Origin: Citrobacter sp. MGH106
GTDB lineage: Bacteria; Pseudomonadota; Gammaproteobacteria; Enterobacterales; Enterobacteriaceae
Assembly: GCF_001037495.1 (NCBI RefSeq)
Contig: NZ_KQ089822.1
Coordinates: forward strand, 2,653,403 to 2,717,402
Length of the DNA stretch: 64,000 nucleotides
Reading direction: 5' to 3'
Position numbers and translations under genes: made by a program. Shown here in pieces: positions 28,033 to 37,003 of the stretch. The notes beneath the pieces were generated by a model. It ran no database searches, was not told where the DNA came from, and saw only the letters and a program-made list of their open reading frames with translations. Each line of letters opens with the position of its first letter. Position 1 is the stretch's first letter.

Positions 28033-28667
28033 CGCACGCGGATCCCCTCGATTATCATCCGCTGTACACTTTCAACCGTTTGGTTAAAAAAAGCGTCATC
28101 ACGCAGCGTTGCGCCGGTCACTGCCTCTACCTGTGGGGCAAAATCAGCGTAATGCTGTGTTGAAGCCCAAATCATAAAGATCAGATGATGCGGATCGACC
28201 GGAGCCAGCTTCCCACTCTTTACCCATCCGGCAATCAGTGCGGATTTCTCATCAATCAGCGTTTTAAGATCGCCCGTCAACTCAGTCATCAGCAGCGGCG
28301 CTCCCGCCAGCATCTCCATACAAAACAGTCGGGAAGCCTGAGGATAATCGCGGGAAACTTCCAGTTTGAGGCGGATATACTCTTTAATTGCCACCAGCGG
28401 CGCAAAGTCTTCACGAAAAGCCTTCAACGGTGCCAGCCAGATGTCGAGGATCTGCCGCAGAACGGCAATATACAGCACCTCTTTAGACGGGTAGTAATAG
28501 AGCAAATTGGTTTTTGACACGCCCGCCTGCTCTGCCACCTGCTCCAGACGCGTGCCATGGATCCCGTACTGGGAGAAGATATTTAATGCAGCGGTTAAAA
28601 TGGCCTGACGTTTAGCACTGACGGCCTGCGAGCGTTTACCTGTTTTTTTCTCTGCGCGTTGAGCCAT
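28029..28667 (-). CDS. rutR: TetR-family pyrimidine regulator RutR
   Basis: RutR, 212 residues. The N-terminal TetR helix-turn-helix (about residues 17-60, TRLEQVAEQAGVSKTNLLYYYPSKE) is followed by the ligand-binding domain, closely matching E. coli RutR to the last residues. RutR binds uracil and thymine and controls the rut pyrimidine-degradation operon, carAB and other genes. The ATG at 28667 has a strong aggagag ribosome site. The rutABCDEFG operon, divergent from rutR in E. coli, is absent here; instead a DMT exporter lies 58 bases upstream in the same direction. So rutR may serve only its distant targets. Confidence 0.93.
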   Translation of the reverse strand: MAQRAEKKTGKRSQAVSAKRQAILTAALNIFSQYGIHGTRLEQVAEQAGVSKTNLLYYYPSKEVLYIAVLRQILDIWLAPLKAFREDFAPLVAIKEYIRLKLEVSRDYPQASRLFCMEMLAGAPLLMTELTGDLKTLIDEKSALIAGWVKSGKLAPVDPHHLIFMIWASTQHYADFAPQVEAVTGATLRDDAFFNQTVESVQRMIIEGIRVR

Positions 28668-28725
28668 GCGCCCTCTCCTTGTTTTGAGGGCGTCAGCATA
28701 ACAAATCACGCGGTGAATGGTTACA

Positions 28726-29640
28726 TTAAAGCGACTCCGGCGGCGCGTCTTGCGGTATGGCTTTTTTCTTATTGAACTTCAGTTCACTGACCAGGACGCC
28801 AACAATAATAAAAGCAGCGCCTAACAAAGCCAGTAGCGGTAAGCGTTCACCGGCAAGGCGACCAAAGATCCCCGCCCACACAGGTTCTCCGGTATAGATA
28901 ACCGTGGCGCGTGTCGGAGATACGCTGCGCTGTGCCCAGTTCATCGTTACCTGAATAATCGCGCTAAAAATACCCAGCCCCAGAGCAACGACCAGTAACC
29001 CTGTCGATGCTGGCGGTACGGACTCTCCCGCCGGAACCATAGCAATAAACGCCACCACTGAAGCAGTTGCCAGTTGCACCACCGTGACTCGCCGCACATC
29101 CACTTTCCCAGCCCATGCGCTGATCAGAATAATTTCTGCGGCTATCGCCACCGCGCTGGCGAGCGTGATCCACTCCCCTTCACCGAGAGCGAGTAAATTA
29201 CCGCCAGGTCCGGCAAGGAATATCAGCCCAATAAATGCCAGTACAATCCCGACGCACGGCATCAGTCCCGGCATGCGGCCCAGGCACAGCCACTGTAAAA
29301 GCGGCACCAGTGGTACATACATGGCGGTAATAAATGCAGACTTACTGCTGGGAATATACTGTAGCCCCCAGGTTTGCAGGCTGTAACCCAGCGCAATGGA
29401 TACACCGATCGCCACACCCGCTTTTACTTCCAGCCATGTCGACCCACGTAATGTGCGTAACGACAGTAGTGCCACCGCAAGCGCCGCTGTAGCAAAGCGC
29501 ACGCCAACAAAGAAGAAGGGACCACTCATCGTGACGGCATACTGCACCGCCAAAAACGTTCCACCCCAGAACATGGTGATCACAATGAGGATCGCTTCCT
29601 GGGGTTTAACAGAGAAGGAATAACGAGAAAGTAATGACAT
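28726..29640 (-). CDS. DMT-superfamily (EamA) exporter
   Basis: A 304-residue membrane protein with ten predicted transmembrane segments arranged as two EamA repeats; the first repeat begins IVITMFWGGTFLAVQYAV and the second has the FSAIIQVTMNWAQRSVSPTRATVIYTGEPVWAG region typical of the family. EamA carriers export amino acids, amines or other small metabolites; the substrate here is not evident. The gene lies between ymdF and rutR, all on the minus strand, and could be co-transcribed with rutR across the 58-base gap. Its place corresponds to that of the rut operon in E. coli. Confidence 0.88.
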   Translation of the reverse strand: MSLLSRYSFSVKPQEAILIVITMFWGGTFLAVQYAVTMSGPFFFVGVRFATAALAVALLSLRTLRGSTWLEVKAGVAIGVSIALGYSLQTWGLQYIPSSKSAFITAMYVPLVPLLQWLCLGRMPGLMPCVGIVLAFIGLIFLAGPGGNLLALGEGEWITLASAVAIAAEIILISAWAGKVDVRRVTVVQLATASVVAFIAMVPAGESVPPASTGLLVVALGLGIFSAIIQVTMNWAQRSVSPTRATVIYTGEPVWAGIFGRLAGERLPLLALLGAAFIIVGVLVSELKFNKKKAIPQDAPPESL

Positions 29641-29706
29641 GAGACACCCAATTAACCGAATGTCATTAGTCTGCGTTGTGTTTTGTTACAGTTCAACCTT
29701 GCATAC

Positions 29707-29732
29707 AAAAAAACCGCCGGAAGAACCGGCGG
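29707..29732 (-). terminator. Rho-independent terminator of ymdF
   Basis: CCGCCGG (29714-29720) and CCGGCGG (29726-29732) form a 7-bp stem with a five-base loop, followed on the minus strand by seven T residues. It separates ymdF from the downstream DMT gene. Confidence 0.9.
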
Positions 29733-29800
29733 CGGTGGCGATGTAACGTCTGGCAATGAAAGCTCAGCCGTCACGATATATCTAACAGACAGCACGGCAA

Positions 29801-29974
29801 TTACGGTTTCGTGTTGCCGTGGCTATTTTTGCCCCCTTTTTTGCCTGCCTCTGAAGCGCGTTGCGGGTCATTCTTGAAGTTGCCCCCGCTGTGCTGGCCA
29901 CCTTTTCGACCTGCTTCTGATGCTCTTTCGCGGTCTTCCGCAAAATTACCGGAACCGCCTCGATGGTTTGCCAT
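29801..29974 (-). CDS. ymdF: Con-10/YciG-family stress protein YmdF
   Basis: A 57-residue hydrophilic protein with the ATG at 29974. It has two copies of the KGG repeat: ERASEAGRKGGQHSGGNF and QRASEAGKKGGKNSHGN, preceded by MANHRGGSGNFAEDR. This is the Con-10/YciG/YmdF family of glycine-rich, probably disordered, stationary-phase proteins; YmdF is one of the three E. coli paralogues and has no defined biochemical role beyond stress and motility associations. An aggtcagt ribosome region precedes the ATG. It is divergent from wrbA and ends in a clear terminator. Confidence 0.93.
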   Translation of the reverse strand: MANHRGGSGNFAEDRERASEAGRKGGQHSGGNFKNDPQRASEAGKKGGKNSHGNTKP

Positions 29975-30956
<982 letters not shown>

Positions 30957-30976
30957 TCTTCAACAGGAGGATTCGA

Positions 30977-31204
30977 ATGCCAACTCAAGAAGCGAAAGCC
31001 CATCGCGTCGGCGAATGGGCAAGTCTGCGCAATACATCGCCGGAAATAGCCGAAGCCATTTTTGAAGTCGCCCACTATGACGAGAAACTGGCGGAAAAAA
31101 TTTGGGAAGAAGGTAGCGACGAAGTACTAATCAAAGCCTTTGAGAAAACTGACAAAGATTCACTCTTTTGGGGTGAACAGACTATCGAACGTAAAAACGT
31201 CTAG
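30977..31204 (+). CDS. yccJ: Small conserved protein YccJ
   Basis: YccJ, 75 residues, acidic and soluble, with no transmembrane segment. It starts [21 protein letters not shown], matching the E. coli protein, after a strong aggagg ribosome site. It is co-transcribed with wrbA and has no known activity; being always downstream of wrbA suggests a related role in stationary phase. A strong terminator follows. Confidence 0.95.
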   Translation: MPTQEAKAHRVGEWASLRNTSPEIAEAIFEVAHYDEKLAEKIWEEGSDEVLIKAFEKTDKDSLFWGEQTIERKNV

Positions 31205-31211
31205 CGCTCTG

Positions 31212-31242
31212 ACTCCCCCGCTTCCACGGGGGAGTTTTCTTT
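31212..31242. terminator. Bidirectional terminator between yccJ and agp
   Basis: ACTCCCCCG (31212-31220) pairs perfectly with CGGGGGAGT (31227-31235) around a six-base loop and is followed by TTTCTTT on the plus strand. The agp stop is at 31241, so the site serves the convergent end of both genes. Confidence 0.88.
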
Positions 31243-32482
31243 ACTTAGCCGCCTCATTCAGCACGCTATCGAATTTATCGATGGGGCAAAATCCATTGGT
31301 ATCAACCGGACAACCTTTCAGTTCCAGCGTCACGCGCTGTGCCGGGGATTTTAGCGTCAGAACTTCCGCATTACGCAACTGTTGCGAACTCTGATACACA
31401 TACTCAATTTTCATCAGGTCACGGTTAGCATTGCTGTCGTGCCAGCGTTGAAAGACGATTTTCCCGCCGATCGGCGTACGTTCGTTCTGGTCGTGTAACT
31501 GGTAGGGTTTGAAATCCAGCGCCGTTAGCAGCGAGGCAATGTTTGAATCATGCCCCACCAGCACGGTAATTTTCGGCGCTTTCGTCCGTTCAGTCACCAG
31601 CGCATTGTCGATATATTTCACCAGCGGTTTAGCGACGTTCTGTGCAACTTCCGGCGAGGTGAACAGACTGTCCTGATAGCCGTTTTTCAGTTTCGACAGC
31701 ACCTTCCACTGTTGGTCGGATTTAATCTCACCCCAGGCCACATCGTCCATCGGGAAGCCTTCGTAATATTGCAAAGTGAACGCATCCACCAGCGAATTAC
31801 CCACCTTCAACGGTCCTGAAACACCGGGCTCCTGTTGATACTTCGCGCTGAACGTGTCTTTGGCGTCGATCAGGGAGCATTGCTGTTTTTCTTTACAGGA
31901 CGGTGAGTCTTTATAGTTTGTCATTTGCTCAAGCAACTTGTAGCTGTCATTAAGCTGCATTTTGCTGCGCTCTTTTTCCATAGCCTGAACGGCCTGCTGA
32001 CTAAAAGCGGCGGAATCATCAGTGATAACCGGATTAAAGGTTGGGTCCATGGTGCCCATTTTTTCCTGATGATGCACCGGAACATCACACCCAGGGAAAG
32101 CACCGGTCACGAAGAATTGTGCGGTCGCGACTGTACGCTGCAAGCTGTTAGCATAGGTATACACCGTATCAGGGGCCGGACATTCACCGGATTTCACCAT
32201 CCCCTGCTCTGCCAGCCATTCACGCATGTAATGACCCATGTAGATTTCCAGCACGCCGCCTTTAGTGGTGAGTTGGCCACCCGGAACCTCCCATTGTGGC
32301 CATTGCTTTGGCGTAGACTGCTCAAGAACGCTGCCATTATTGGCTAAAGGTGCACGTAAGTTATGTCGACTCATCATCAATACTTGCTGAAGCTGATAGC
32401 CTTCCGGCGTTGTCTGCGCCTGTGCGGCGGATGACAATAAGACAACGCCTGCTACGGCGGCGGCAATTAACGACTTTTTCAT
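31241..32482 (-). CDS. agp: Periplasmic glucose-1-phosphatase Agp
   Basis: Agp, 413 residues (same as E. coli). The signal peptide ends in SSAAQA near residue 22. It is a histidine acid phosphatase: the catalytic His lies in [10 protein letters not shown] near residue 39 and the proton donor in VGHDSNIAS near residue 312. It releases glucose from glucose-1-phosphate and can dephosphorylate phytate. Six cysteines match the E. coli disulfides. It is convergent with yccJ. A Pho-box-like element lies about 45 bases upstream of the start. Confidence 0.97.
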   Translation of the reverse strand: MKKSLIAAAVAGVVLLSSAAQAQTTPEGYQLQQVLMMSRHNLRAPLANNGSVLEQSTPKQWPQWEVPGGQLTTKGGVLEIYMGHYMREWLAEQGMVKSGECPAPDTVYTYANSLQRTVATAQFFVTGAFPGCDVPVHHQEKMGTMDPTFNPVITDDSAAFSQQAVQAMEKERSKMQLNDSYKLLEQMTNYKDSPSCKEKQQCSLIDAKDTFSAKYQQEPGVSGPLKVGNSLVDAFTLQYYEGFPMDDVAWGEIKSDQQWKVLSKLKNGYQDSLFTSPEVAQNVAKPLVKYIDNALVTERTKAPKITVLVGHDSNIASLLTALDFKPYQLHDQNERTPIGGKIVFQRWHDSNANRDLMKIEYVYQSSQQLRNAEVLTLKSPAQRVTLELKGCPVDTNGFCPIDKFDSVLNEAAK

Positions 32483-32519
32483 CCCTACGACCTCTTGTTG
32501 TTATCAATTCCTCAAGAGT

Positions 32520-32537
32520 GTGACAGAAATATGTCAT
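32520..32537 (-). promoter_or_regulatory. Pho-box-like element upstream of agp
   Basis: Read on the minus strand the 18-mer is ATGACATATTTCTGTCAC, matching 14 of 18 positions of CTGTCATAAATCTGTCAC, including eight of eight at the end. It also forms an inverted repeat TGACA-N6-TGTCA, so a different dimeric regulator could be meant. It lies 38-55 bases before the agp ATG. Confidence 0.4.
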
Positions 32538-32569
32538 TTTTCCGGGAACGCTTTCGCAAAACAGGAGAT

Positions 32570-33277
32570 CTACCGCACAACTTTGATGCCAAATTCCGTC
32601 TGGAGTTTGCGGATCCCAAGCGGAGTGAACGTGACATGGCGACTGCCCGACTGCGTTTTAATCCACTTCTGTTCGGAAAACCAACGCAGAAGCGTTGCGC
32701 CGAGCACACCGCCTGGATGGTAGCGTCGCTCACTCCAGTCCAGGCAGCCGCAGCTGAATTTTCGCCGGGATGAACCCACAGCCAGGACAATCCCCATCTC
32801 CGTCAGCATTTCCTGCCCAAGTTTGGTCAGCGTTTCGCCATCAGACGTTAGCCATTGCCGGGAAACCAGCGTATCAAAAAGCATTACCGCAACTTCACCG
32901 GCCAGATGGTCATAACAGGTTCGGGCATGCCGCAAACTCAGCGGCGTGGTAATTTTTCGTGGCGTTGATGTTGCCCATGCCACCCCCATCAAACGTTCCA
33001 GCAGTTCGGCGATCTCCGTTCCTGCGAGGTGAAAATAACGATGCCGGCCCTGAGCGAGCGCAACAACGAATCGCTGCTCGCACAGACGCGCCAGGTGCGC
33101 ACTGGCGGTGGAAGCTGACACATCAGCCACAGCGCTAAGTTCGGTTGCGGTCCAGGCTCGGCCATCCATCAGGGCGCACAACATGCGCGAGCGCGATTTA
33201 TCGGCCATCACTGCCGCAGTAAGCGCCATCCGCGACTCCAGGTCGCCCTCTTCATCATTGAGCATTACCGATGCCAT
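32570..33277 (-). CDS. ArsR-type winged-helix regulator
   Basis: A 235-residue regulator. The first 100 residues form an ArsR-like winged helix: MALTAAVMADKSRSRMLCALMDGRAWTATELSAVADVSASTASAHLARLCEQRFVV, followed by GRHRYFHLAG. A longer second half with FSCGCLDWSERRYHPGGVLGATLL near residue 190 is typical of a subgroup of ArsR proteins; the Cys pair (CGC) might sense metal or redox state, which is conjecture. The ATG at 33277 follows a ggggggaagt ribosome site. It lies 68 bases downstream of a TSUP transporter gene in the same direction, so it may regulate that operon. Confidence 0.85.
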   Translation of the reverse strand: MASVMLNDEEGDLESRMALTAAVMADKSRSRMLCALMDGRAWTATELSAVADVSASTASAHLARLCEQRFVVALAQGRHRYFHLAGTEIAELLERLMGVAWATSTPRKITTPLSLRHARTCYDHLAGEVAVMLFDTLVSRQWLTSDGETLTKLGQEMLTEMGIVLAVGSSRRKFSCGCLDWSERRYHPGGVLGATLLRWFSEQKWIKTQSGSRHVTFTPLGIRKLQTEFGIKVVR

Positions 33278-33345
33278 TACTTCCCCCCACAGCCTGATCG
33301 TTGGAATTAACATGCCATGAAATCACCATAAAGTCATAGCTGGAC

Positions 33346-34101
33346 TCACGCCGCGCGCAGCATCATTTCCACACCCAGACCTACCAGGCAGAACAGAAAA
33401 CAGCGTTTAAACACCACAGGAGAAATCAGCCGCCGCACACGGGTTCCTACCCACTGGCCCAGCAGCGCAGGAATAATGGCAAACGCCGATAAGCTCAGCG
33501 ACTGAATGGGCAATGCATTGTGCCACCACAAACCCAACGCGAGAGCCAGCGTCGAAAAGGTAAAAGAGATCCCGAGCGCCTGCACCAGCTCATCTTTTTC
33601 AAACCCCAAAGACTGGATCCATGGCACAGCAGGCATAACAAAGACACCAGTGCCACCGGTCAATAAACCGGTCACAAATCCAATGACGAGGGAAAGCGGT
33701 TTTTCACGTTGCGGTTCCACGGCGATTTTCTTTCCCGCCAGCGTCCAGACGGCATAGACAACCAGCGCCACGCCAAGCGCAAACTGAGTTCGGGTCGTGT
33801 TGCCCGCGGTGATCCAGACACTGGCAAGCAGAGTGGATATGACGACCATCAACAACATTGGCCACAGCCGTTGCAGCAACCTGCCTGTATTACCCCCGCC
33901 GCCAAACTGAAACACATTGCTTATCAGAGAAGGCAACAGCAGCATTGCCGCAGCGGCAACCGGAGAGATGAGCGAGCCGAGGATCCCCATAGCCACCGTG
34001 GGCAACCCCATGCCGGTTACGCCTTTCACCATGCCCGCCAGCACAAACGTAGCAGCAATCATTATTACCAGGGAGGGGTCATTCGCATATACATTGGCCA
34101 T
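33346..34101 (-). CDS. TSUP (TauE/SafE) family membrane transporter
   Basis: A 251-residue protein with about eight transmembrane segments in two repeats. The TauE/SafE signature appears as VKGVTGMGLPTVAMGIL near residue 25 and again as VTGLLTGGTGVFVMPAVPW near residue 148. Family members export or import sulfite, sulfoacetate and related organosulfur compounds; the substrate is not visible here. An ArsR-type regulator lies downstream in the same direction. Together they form a two-gene unit between agp and the iron locus. Confidence 0.88.
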   Translation of the reverse strand: MANVYANDPSLVIMIAATFVLAGMVKGVTGMGLPTVAMGILGSLISPVAAAAMLLLPSLISNVFQFGGGGNTGRLLQRLWPMLLMVVISTLLASVWITAGNTTRTQFALGVALVVYAVWTLAGKKIAVEPQREKPLSLVIGFVTGLLTGGTGVFVMPAVPWIQSLGFEKDELVQALGISFTFSTLALALGLWWHNALPIQSLSLSAFAIIPALLGQWVGTRVRRLISPVVFKRCFLFCLVGLGVEMMLRAA

Positions 34102-34187
34102 TCTTCACTTTCCCGCAATAGAAGATAAGCCAGTTTGTACGCTAATAGTAATGCTTGCTTCGTCGGGCGACGAAATATGCCATCCGG

Positions 34188-34676
34188 TTATTCGGAAATA
34201 ATCACTTCGCGACGGATATTACGCACACAATATAAGGTCCCGTCGGTAAGGTACAATTGATGAAAGCGCGTGTTATCTGGAATGTTGTGTAAAAGGGAAC
34301 GCTCAGTATCAATGAACTCTTTTTGTATCCGATAATGAACTGCGTCATCGGTTTCAAAGGAGACATATTCCCGTGTGGTATACGGTTTACTTTTTAATTT
34401 TACATACACAATGTATTGCACAGTACTGAACGTCAGCCCGGTTTTTGCAGCAATCTCTTTCAGATTTAATGGTTCAGAAGACGCATAGAGAGCTTGTACC
34501 TGTTCAATGCGTTTTTGATTGTAAGCCGACACCCGCAGGCCGATTTTCAGTCGATACGCCATATTACGCACAACCGTAATATTGGTGCAAAGCATCTGCG
34601 CAATCTGCTCCGTTGTGAGAACTCCTGCGTTTTCACGCAGGACGGTCAGACTCTCTTCATTCCACCTAAATGCCAT
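34188..34676 (-). CDS. Unrecognised protein with two helix-turn-helix segments
   Basis: A 162-residue soluble protein I cannot name. Two stretches look like helix-turn-helix units: LTTEQIAQMLCTNITVVRNMAYRL (about residues 20-43) and NLKEIAAKTGLTFSTVQYIV (about residues 71-90). The C-terminal third is mixed beta-rich, ending in LYCVRNIRREVIISE. The first domain looks like the start of a GcrA or Sigma-70 region-like HTH (RWNEESLTVLREN). It begins 24 bases after the thioredoxin-like gene of the fet locus on the same strand and could be co-transcribed, suggesting a regulator, but nothing shows its target. Confidence 0.65.
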   Translation of the reverse strand: MAFRWNEESLTVLRENAGVLTTEQIAQMLCTNITVVRNMAYRLKIGLRVSAYNQKRIEQVQALYASSEPLNLKEIAAKTGLTFSTVQYIVYVKLKSKPYTTREYVSFETDDAVHYRIQKEFIDTERSLLHNIPDNTRFHQLYLTDGTLYCVRNIRREVIISE

Positions 34677-34700
34677 TTAGCGCTTCTCCCTGTATCGCGT

Positions 34701-35186
34701 TTATAGGGCTGCCAGACGCGCAAACGTAGCCTCTAACTCAGGCGGTTTCCGCATCCCCTGGTGTAATTCCAGCACGCGACCTTCCCGATCAATCAACACA
34801 GAGGTTGGCGTACCGATGACCTGATAACGCTCCTGGGAAATCTTAAGCTGATCGCGAAGTACCGGATAAGAAACCTGATGTTTCGCCAGTAAGCCATCAA
34901 TCATCACCGTCGCTGGATCGGTATTCACCGCCACGACCACCACCTTATCGCCCCACTTTTTACTCAGCGCTTCCAGCGCGTCCATTTCGGCAAGACAGCC
35001 GCCGCACCCCGCCGACCAAAAGTTAAGATAAACAGCCTTCCCACGCCAGTGTTCAAGCCCGGATTCTCTTCCCTGCATGTCGAACGTTGCCAGCGCCGGG
35101 GCTTGCTGCCCAACCGCCAGTTTCTCTTCTTTACATCCGCTCATCAGAACCAAAACGGCGAGAATTAATACGTTAGTCCAGCGCAT
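34701..35186 (-). CDS. Thioredoxin-fold lipoprotein of the fet iron locus
   Basis: A 161-residue TlpA/ResA-like thioredoxin. The ATG at 35186 ([12 protein letters not shown]) has an aggagg ribosome site; a longer frame is unlikely. A lipoprotein signal ends in the lipobox LMSGC with Cys18, so the domain is membrane-anchored in the periplasm. The redox motif is CGGC (61-64) in WSAGCGGC, and the cis-Pro loop is GTPTSVLID. The start overlaps the stop of the ATPase gene by 14 bases. It is the last conserved member of the fetMP-type locus, where thioredoxin genes accompany the P19/FTR1 pair, as also in Campylobacter. Confidence 0.88.
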   Translation of the reverse strand: MRWTNVLILAVLVLMSGCKEEKLAVGQQAPALATFDMQGRESGLEHWRGKAVYLNFWSAGCGGCLAEMDALEALSKKWGDKVVVVAVNTDPATVMIDGLLAKHQVSYPVLRDQLKISQERYQVIGTPTSVLIDREGRVLELHQGMRKPPELEATFARLAAL

Positions 35187-35868
35187 GTTGATTAGCCTCC
35201 TCGCCCTGATATTTGCCATGTTGCAGACGGATAATACGATCGGCAAACAACCCAAGCGCCGGATTATGTGTCACCATCACAATCGTGCGCCCCTGGCGAT
35301 GCAGGTCGGTGAGCAGATCCAGTACCCGCTGTTCATTCTCCTCATCGAGGTTACCCGTGGGCTCATCGGCAAAAATCACCGGCGGCTCATTGACCAGCGC
35401 CCGGGCAATGCACACCCGTTGCTGCTCTCCTCCGGAAAGCTGACTCGGCAGGTGCGTCACGCGATGCCCAAGCCCCACCTGTTCCAGAACCTTTCTGGCC
35501 GCCGCTTCATCGACCACGCTGTGGTAGTGCTGTGCCAGCATGATATTCTCCAGCGCGGTTAAAAACGGGATCAGATGAAACTGCTGGAACACCAGCCCTA
35601 TTTTTTCAGCACGAAAACGGCGCCGCCCCTCTTCATCCAGTGCGGCGGCATCAATTCCATCTAAAAACACCTGACCTTCTGTCGCGGTGTCCAGGCAGGT
35701 AAGAATATTCATCAATGTCGTTTTACCTGAACCAGACGCGCCCATAATAGCGACAAACTCGCCCTGCACTATTTGCAGGTTGATATCATCTAAGGCGGTA
35801 ACATCGCCGAACCGTTTATATAAATGGCGGGTTTCAATCGCCATTGGTGGGGTCTGCATAACGGACAT
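35173..35868 (-). CDS. MacB-type ABC transporter ATPase of the fet iron locus
   Basis: A 231-residue ABC ATPase of the MacB/LolD class. Walker [10 protein letters not shown] near residue 39, Q-loop [10 protein letters not shown], signature LSGGEQQR near residue 142 and Walker [15 protein letters not shown] follow in order, then the H-loop TH in VMVTHNPA. MacB-class systems act on periplasmic or outer-leaflet processes through FtsX-like permeases rather than classic uptake. It follows two FtsX-like permease genes (4-base gap) and overlaps the thioredoxin gene, so the four form one unit with the fetMP permease. Confidence 0.92.
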   Translation of the reverse strand: MSVMQTPPMAIETRHLYKRFGDVTALDDINLQIVQGEFVAIMGASGSGKTTLMNILTCLDTATEGQVFLDGIDAAALDEEGRRRFRAEKIGLVFQQFHLIPFLTALENIMLAQHYHSVVDEAAARKVLEQVGLGHRVTHLPSQLSGGEQQRVCIARALVNEPPVIFADEPTGNLDEENEQRVLDLLTDLHRQGRTIVMVTHNPALGLFADRIIRLQHGKYQGEEANQHALD

Positions 35869-35872
35869 GGCG

Positions 35873-37003
35873 TTACTCTCCTTTCAACACTTTTGCGGGT
35901 TCGACACTGACCGCGCGCCGGACCGGAACAATCGCCGCCAGAATGGCGACCAGTAAAGATAACGTCAGGGTGACAGGCAGCACTGGCCAGCGTAGCGAAA
36001 TTGCAGCATTGAATACGGTCAGCCCCAGCAATTGGGCCAACAGATACCCTAAGATCCACCCGCAAACCACCGCAGCCAGCGCGATAATGCAGGTTTCCAG
36101 GAGAATTTGCCGGACAATATCACCGTTGCTGGCACCCAACGCTTTTTGCAGAGCAAACTCACGGGCGCGTTCACCAACAATGGCCATCAGAGTGGTGTTC
36201 ACACACAAAGAGGACAATGCAAGGATCACCACCGATACCAGCCCCATTAACCCTTTTATCTTATCCAGTACCTGTCCTTCTGAAGCAGAGACTTTCCGTA
36301 TTGGACGGATCTCCAGATCCGGGTATTGAGCCTGCAAGCGGTTAGCATAGTTTTCCACCTGACCGACATCGTTGCTGACACTCATCAGCCCATGGCTGAT
36401 TTTACCGGGCTGATGCAGCCACGCCTGCGCCACGTCAAGACTCACAATCAGCATGTTATCTGTCGCATCACCGGCTTCAACAATGCCTTTAATCTGTAGG
36501 TTTTTACGTTGATTGTGATCCACCAGGGTGATGCTATCGCCCGGCTGGACACTAAGACGTTCCGCCAGTTTGACGCCAATCATCGCATTGCGATCGTCAA
36601 AGCTGACACCAATCCAACTCCCCTGTACCTGCCAGTACGGCACCAGCCTTTGCAAGGATTCAAACCACACGCCGACAATGACCACCTTCTCCAGTTCAGT
36701 GCGCGCCATACCGTATAGCCATGGGCTGGCTCCGTGAACCAGACCTTGTGGTGCCTGATCCAGAATGGTCTGCAACTCTTGCTGTGTCATGCTGGAGCCG
36801 TGGCCTGGCCCGATGTAGAAATTCGCGCCAAAGGTACGCAATTCTTCACTCATTTTGGTATTGATATCGAACCACACCGCAGATAGCGCGGTCACGATGG
36901 TCGCCCCCACCATCAATGCGGCAAATACCACGCTAACCCGCTGAAAGCGCAGACGCAGAGCCCGCCATACCAGTAGCCAGAGCATTGTGCGTTTAGCGGC
37001 CAT
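35873..37003 (-). CDS. FtsX/MacB-type ABC permease of the fet iron locus (second)
   Basis: A 376-residue permease with one N-terminal transmembrane segment, a large periplasmic MacB core-like domain, and three C-terminal segments (FtsX domain, VSVVILALSSLCVNTTLMAIVGERAREFALQKALGAS near residue 265). The ATG at 37003 (MAAKRTMLWL) was chosen; it overlaps the stop of the preceding permease by 11 bases. The conserved EFALQKALGA motif is the coupling region to the ATPase. With the paralogue at 36993-38276 it would make a heterodimeric MacB-like complex. Function in iron handling is inferred from linkage to fetMP-type genes. Confidence 0.88.
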   Translation of the reverse strand: MAAKRTMLWLLVWRALRLRFQRVSVVFAALMVGATIVTALSAVWFDINTKMSEELRTFGANFYIGPGHGSSMTQQELQTILDQAPQGLVHGASPWLYGMARTELEKVVIVGVWFESLQRLVPYWQVQGSWIGVSFDDRNAMIGVKLAERLSVQPGDSITLVDHNQRKNLQIKGIVEAGDATDNMLIVSLDVAQAWLHQPGKISHGLMSVSNDVGQVENYANRLQAQYPDLEIRPIRKVSASEGQVLDKIKGLMGLVSVVILALSSLCVNTTLMAIVGERAREFALQKALGASNGDIVRQILLETCIIALAAVVCGWILGYLLAQLLGLTVFNAAISLRWPVLPVTLTLSLLVAILAAIVPVRRAVSVEPAKVLKGE

